This document shows, piece by piece, positions 58,226 to 64,000 of a DNA stretch of 64,000 nucleotides (its first letter is position 1; each line of letters starts with the position of its first letter). The notes under the pieces were generated by a model. The model did no database searches and was not told the DNA's origin. It saw nothing but the letters and a program-made list of their open reading frames with translations. This DNA is from Pogona vitticeps (lineage: Eukaryota; Chordata; Lepidosauria; Squamata; Agamidae), in contig NC_135787.1 in assembly GCF_051106095.1 (NCBI RefSeq), positions 155,938,001-156,002,000 of the forward strand, written 5' to 3'. A program made the position numbers and the translations under genes.

Positions 58226-59743
58226 GCACCTCAAGTGTCTGAGACAAGGTGGATTTTGATTTTAAATATCACAATCAAACAAATTTATTAGTCTTAAAAC
58301 TGCGACAACCTAAAATGTCTTTGCTTTCCCCTATTTTTCATAATTCTCTTTTAATTTTGTCAACACACCAGTACTATTGCTACCAATATCTGATAGCTCT
58401 GATTTTCAATGGGCACAAAACAGAAGTGTCTTATGCCTTAGGCATCTTTATGGTAAGAACTTCAGGCATTTTCCAGCCAGAAGACTGCAAACCACTTCCA
58501 CTCAATACCACAAATCTACTCCAGGGAACTGGAATTTCTATAAACTTATCTTTATATTAAAAACCCTTATTTGAAGTCTTAGGTGGCTGTCAGGGAGAAA
58601 ACTATGGCCTATCTTCAGTTCAGGTTAACAGCAAGATTAATTAATGTGCTACTTTAATTATTAGATGGCAATGATCTGCAGCAGTGTTACATGTCTGCAT
58701 CAAAGAATTGCTGTTGATTTTTTTGCATGTGTAACATTGAAACTTTGCCCTAAATACACAAAGCAATGTATTAATACACATCCAAGTATAGCTTGTATCA
58801 TTCTCAGTATGTGTTCACAATCAATACCAGTAGTTATTGAGACACATGCTGAACGACAAAATGTCAGTAGGAAATCAGCACAGCATTATACACAGTACAG
58901 GCTATGTGCTGCTGATATTCCCTTCCAATTGGAAACAATCCCAACTGAGTCACTAGAAAGGCCAAAAACAGACCTACCTATGCCAACTTTGAATTGACTG
59001 GGTAAGGGACTAAAAAGCATATGACGTCCAGTAAATCTTGTTATGATGTTTCTACCCAGACCAATGAGAACCAGCAGGGGTGATTCCTCCCATCTCTCAA
59101 ACCTGCCCAATAGATTACAGTGGAACAGAGAGACCTCCAATCTGCATGGGTGCCCTTATGTAAAACCTGTCAGGATCCGAGTCTCAAGGGCTGTGTTGGC
59201 TCAAATAGAGGAGGGAGTAACATACACCACACATCCTGAATTCTGAGAATTGCTAATTTTCTGCCTGAATTCTTAGAATTGCCAGTTTCTTTAAACAATA
59301 AAAACAACTTTCCATCTTGATGTCTGGCAGACACAAAAATAATGGCAATAGGTGCTAAGGCAAATATAAAAATAAACATGAACATGCAGTTTCTTGCCCC
59401 AAAATCACATGTTTAGGCAACTTAGGCTCATTCTCCATTTTTCATATTTGAAATTATTTCCAGATGACAAATAAATGCAGCAGCAGTTTAAGATCGATAC
59501 CCTTCATACAAATATTAGCTACAAAGTTGCTTTTCTTTTCACAACAAATCTACATTAAATTTATAGTGCTGCCCTATGAATAAATGCTCTGTTTATTAGT
59601 GAGGAACAGTGATTGGCGTATAATAACTTACCTATGGATATCTAAAGATTTCAAAGTTCAGCAAATCTGTGGCCGCAGAGTACCTCAGATCATGTGCAAA
59701 ATGTCAGAGCAGAGTTTGAAAAATAATTATGATAAATGTAGAA

Positions 59744-59880
59744 GTGCAGACATGGAAGGGGCCTTATGGATCATCAAATCCAGCCCCTGTGAAGGAAGCA
59801 CAGCGAGGAACTGGATTCTCAATCTATGGCTCTGCAGCCAGAGGCCAAAACCACTGAGCTATCCAGCAGTTCTAAGGATT
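59744..59880. repeat. Degenerate interspersed repeat
   Basis: GGAAGGGGCCTTATGGATCATC, CCAGCCCCTGTGAAGG and ACTGAGCTATCCAGCAG follow the pattern of an old LINE- or SINE-derived repeat common in reptiles. Family not assigned. Confidence 0.35.
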
Positions 59881-59956
59881 CTAATTTTCTTTTTAAATCC
59901 ATTACCTCTTTCCTGCCTGTATAATCATATAACATAGTCACTTAGCTTCCACGCAG

Positions 59957-60083
59957 AGAGATAAAACATTACTAATTCTGACCTTTACCATTCTACTCTG
60001 TCACCGTCATCCTACCTATAGAGATAAAACATTACTAATTCTGACCTTTACCATTCTTACTCTATCACCGTCATCCTACCTAT
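59957..60083. repeat. Direct tandem duplication, period 63 bp
   Basis: AGAGATAAAACATTACTAAT ... CACCGTCATCCTACCTAT is present twice (59957-60019 and 60020-60083) with two differences. Very recent by its identity. Confidence 0.92.
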
Positions 60084-60884
60084 ACTTTTAACATACTTTC
60101 TGCTAGTCCAACTGCTTGCATTTGCATTCTTTTTAAAACATGCATCTCCAATGTAAACATGCATTTAAAGGTAACTTCATGTGTGCATACTGTCAATTCA
60201 TCCAGCCTCTTCTACCAGGAAAAAAAAAACAAATCTCTGAAAAGCTGCTACTTTTTTTGCTGTATTCTGCTGCCCCCTCTTCAATTTTATGCATTTTGCA
60301 AAAGCTTGAAAATTTTTAAATTGAATTTTGTATCCTTAAAAAAAAAGCAGGAACCAAAGGCTGCTACTTCTAATCCATTCTTAAAACAATCCTTGTTTGC
60401 ATTTCAGCTGCTTGAAGATCTTTTGTTAAAACAAATGTTTCATTACTTTGCAAGTTGAATCTTTGAATTCAGAAATAAACAACACAAAGTTAAATGAAGC
60501 TTGCCCTCAGGCAAATATGCACAGGATTGCAGAAAAACTTCATGAGGATCTGAGTCCAGTAGGATTGTCGCATTAGTTTTTAAGATGCCATGTGTCTTTT
60601 TGAAAATCTGATAGTTGTTCCTTAACTTATTTTTATAATAATGCCCACATTGTCTAATATTCCATGTTTTAAACGAGAAAAGAGCAACACACGAATATTA
60701 TTTTAGGTAATTTGAAAAGGAATAACTGAAATGTTGTAGAATTAATCCCAAAATAAAGTAAAAAATAAATACATGAGTTTGCCAGACTACATGAAACCTG
60801 AATATACAATTTCACTAGTTTAATATAGTGCAATATTATTGTGCTCTCTAGATGCCACAGCTGGCTGGCAGAAACTAACAGTGT

Positions 60885-60950
60885 GATCCTAAACATGTCT
60901 ATTTAGAAGTTAAGTCTCAGAGTTCAATGAGATTTACAGCAGGATAAGTA
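60885..60950. repeat. Short reptile-type fold-back repeat, worn
   Basis: GTGTGATCCTAAACATGTCT ... TCAGAGTTCAATGAGATTTA, the same family as 10470-10562. Confidence 0.4.
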
Positions 60951-61629
60951 TATATAAGGTCACCGCTCAAATGCTTTGCTGCAATCTAACCACAATTTGC
61001 AGACCCTCCAAGAACAGCCATACTTTACACACTGTGTCTGTACGGTTTCTGATTCTCTCATATATTTGCTGTTGATTTGCACAGTCAAAAAAGGGTAATC
61101 CAGAAACCCACTGAAACGGCCCTGGCTCAGGACACAATAATTCAATTTTGTATTTGATTATTTCCAGAGAAACTGAAATTCTTCTACGTGTGGAAGGTTG
61201 TTTTTTAAACCCCAACAAATTCACATCTAACCATTTTTATTTACTCATTTCTTTTGGCATTAATCAACTATTTATATAATGTCCTTTATATCAGTTATAT
61301 ATAACTGATTTATTTCTAAATAAATCATAGAAATAATATAAACATAGGAAATATAAACATAGGAAATATGATTACAGACATACACCCTAACCCCACCTAC
61401 CTATGAGGTCCAGGGGGCATAATATTCTAGGAAGAAATAAAATCAAAAGGAAGGTACAGCCTTCCTCCCACCTCCCAAGTTTTGGCACTGAAGCTACTGC
61501 TGCCTCAGTTCAAAAACAAGACAAGCTTGACATCAGTAATGCCAGAGGTATCGAAAGTGTGTGAAGTTCTAAGGAGATAAACAATTTTGCAGAATATTCT
61601 TTCGTGCGCGCCTCCCGACACTACCAACA

Positions 61630-62010
61630 GCTGAGGTTTTTTATTATTTATTATTTGTCTTTCTTTCAGAATTGGGACTCAAGACAGCTCACAATAAAAA
61701 TGAAAGAAATAGCTAAAAATAGGTGTGGACAGAAACACAACAGAAGTTTATAACATTAAAACAGAACTAAGCAACCTACGGATATTAAAACATGATTAAA
61801 AATCAATTTTTAAAATATATGAACTTTAAAATGCAAATATAACAATCCACTGAAAGCCCTTTCCATAGTAGGAAGACAAATGCCAAAACTTGTTGTAATA
61901 AAGAAATATTTGCCAGCTGCTGGAAAGATAACAGTGCTGCCTTGGAAGGGAATTTTACAGTCTGGGAGCTGCCACCAAGAAGGCCCTCAGGGCCTGAAAA
62001 AGGTTAGGTA
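61630..62010 (-). mobile_element. Old LINE- or SINE-derived remnant
   Basis: Starts with a TTTATTATTTATTATTTG tail-like run and includes GACTCAAGACAGCTCACAA and CAAGAAGGCCCTCAGGGCC, a layout seen in L2/CR1-group 3' ends and their derived short elements. Too worn to classify. Confidence 0.4.
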
Positions 62011-64000
62011 TTGTGAACATCCCCTTCTTTGGAGAGGTTTGTAGTCCAAATAAGAGGAAGTCACTTATAAGAGGAGCTGCTGTCTTCCTGGAACTATATA
62101 CAAGAATGCCATACTTATGAAGATCCCATCAATGGATGAGAAGGGGGGGAGGGGGAGAGAGAGACAAATTCAAAAGGTCTGAAACTCTATTGCCTAGAAA
62201 TAAGCCCTCTTGTACATTTAGTAAGAATAATTGTGTGCCATCAAACTGATTCTGATTAATGCTGACCGCTTTCCGGGTTTTTTGGGCATAGAGTACTCAG
62301 TTTTACTTTTTCCTTTTTGTGAAGCTTGCCCAATATCACAAAGGCTCACTCTTCTCCTACAAGGCTTGGTGGAGTCATTTTGTTATTTCTCATCCTTGTG
62401 GGAGGGATTAAGAAAGTATATTGTTACTCAATTAAAATCCTATAATTTGTTTAAAATAATATAGTTGCAAAAAGGTTTCTGACAATACTGCAATACAATT
62501 CGTTCTATAAATATATATTAAAGCAACATGCAAGTTTCCCCAAATTTTTATGTGGGCTTGCTACTTGAAATAATAATCCTTTGAAAATCTTTTTCTAGTG
62601 ACACTATAATAAGCCTTTTCAACAGTCTATTAAGGGAGATTTCTTTAAAGATTAAGATAAAGGACTCTGTTACTTTGCATCAAAGGATTCCGATACTACA
62701 TTAAAGAAGCAGTCTGTATCCTTAAATGTGTATTGATAAAAAACAGTGGATGAAATCCCATACCATACTTAGCAAAGACAATTTGTCTCACAATACTTTT
62801 CAGAATGAATCAGAAGGGCTTATGGAAAAGTTTAAAATCCTAAAACTCTATCATATTAAGTGCATTTATCCTTGCATTTAATCCCATTATGTACCTCCTC
62901 AGTTTTGCATTCTTCTTCTTGTAGCCAGAAAAAAAAAATTATTTTTCTGAATCTTGTGTTACTATTTCAGGCAAATACAGTTCTGAAAAGCAACGAATTT
63001 TCAAACACACCACTGTAAAAAGGCATTCATCATTCTCTGTTTTGTTTTCTTTAACAGACCTATTTAGTCCAAGATCATTCTGCTTAGTGGATGACAACTC
63101 TCTTCATCTCTCAGAACTTGCTGTGCTGGCTATCAATGATGGCTACGCAAAAAAGTCTATTTAAACAATTCCTTTCCACCTTACAGAAAATAAATTGTCA
63201 TTTTAAAAAAATATCAGTTCAGGTTTTCTCATACTCATGCTTATGCTTCTAAAATTGTACCAGAAGGATAACCAACCAATCTAGAATAATCTCAGTATTT
63301 TCAAGAATATAAAATTCAATGGCCAGAAGTAGACAAATGGGCAGGGGGACTATAACAGACTGAAAGGATTTAAGGATTGGAATTAAGGGCTATACTAGGA
63401 GGTGAAGAGGCAGAGGGAGATGCTTACAGCAGCCGTGTAGTACAGACTGTTATTAATACCACTAGTGAGGGGTGTCTTAAAACTAATCTGCCTTGCCAAC
63501 CAAAAATCCTCCCTATCTCTCAGGTTCTAACTAAGGTCAAGTTACTAAACTGCCTTCTTATACATTCTCACGGGACAAATCAGACACTTGACTGAATGCC
63601 ACAGTTCTGCAGGCAATTTACTTGCATGAAGAGTTAATTGTACTTTTAAACCTTAAACTGAAAATGGAGAAAGAGTCAGGTTAGATCCCTGTCTTTGATG
63701 TCAACTTGCAACCATGGGCTACAAAAGGTTGTTTAAAAGCTCCACTTGTTGACTCCTACATCCTAAAACATATTTAAGCCTGATCTTGAAGGATTTACTT
63801 ATCCAGAGAAATTAAAAGGCGAGTTAAATGCTGATAATCCATGCCAAGGATTCTAGCTTTGGCCTAAGCGAGCATACAGTAATAGGATCACAGTGTTAAA
63901 AGTTTGAAAAACAATTTCTCTGGCCAGGCAATTATACCTAATTTGCAACATATATACCCATCAATTCTTTCGAAGTTTTAGCATTTGGAAAATATGCCTT

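Larger units (their letters stand above)
52080..64000. other. Intergenic region right of MRPL42
   Basis: No host exon recognised. In human the next gene is SOCS2, which would lie further right. Repeats: SINEs (52566, 54126), LINEs (55150, 56550, 57704), a Tigger-like element (56469-57663) and tandem duplications (59957). 62.0-64.0 kb shows nothing but AT-rich unique sequence. Confidence 0.7.

Noticed and set aside
58665-58997. 110-codon open frame, possible SOCS2 or other exon
   Set aside because: No SH2 or SOCS-box residues, no splice sites in phase, no conservation recognised.

Overview
This is vertebrate nuclear DNA, almost certainly from a squamate (lizard or snake). The host genes are vertebrate NUDT4, UBE2N and MRPL42, in the same order and orientation I recall from human chromosome 12q22. 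The repeats point to squamates: two Sauria-type SINEs whose tails match Bov-B, a Bov-B LINE, L2/CR1 LINEs, an L1, a Ty1/copia element and many TA-flanked Tigger-like MITEs. I cannot name the species.

Layout. 1-1602 holds the last two coding exons of NUDT4 (+), followed by several kb of probable 3' UTR. About 5.9-12.8 kb is the tail-to-tail gap with UBE2N, with small MITE and LINE remnants. 12798-25251 is the complete UBE2N coding sequence on the minus strand: four coding exons, a 10.5 kb first intron and a CpG-island promoter at 24.4-25.4 kb. 25.4-38.8 kb is an intergenic repeat nest: a minus-strand L1 split by Tigger-like MITEs and a copia copy, then two solo ERV LTRs and more MITEs. 38.9-51.6 kb is MRPL42 (+): a noncoding first exon in a small CpG-rich promoter and five coding exons giving a 147-residue protein. 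Its introns hold a mariner with only two in-frame stops, a hAT MITE, Tigger MITEs and an L2 fragment. 52.1-64.0 kb shows no gene, only SINE and LINE remnants and short tandem repeats.

The three genes are housekeeping genes with unrelated jobs: inositol pyrophosphate and diadenosine polyphosphate turnover, K63-linked ubiquitin chain synthesis, and the mitochondrial ribosome. They do not form a functional unit; their linkage is ancestral synteny.

I found no new enzymatic system. The observations most worth a second look are: a 107-bp inverted duplication, differing only by transitions, on both sides of the L1 3' tail next to the UBE2N promoter; a copia LTR followed by a priming site matching the anticodon loop of initiator tRNA-Met; Tigger-like MITEs with swapped subterminal words, nesting and a duplicated right end; the mariner with its own duplicated end; a GC-AG intron in NUDT4; and a long inverted repeat in UBE2N intron 1.
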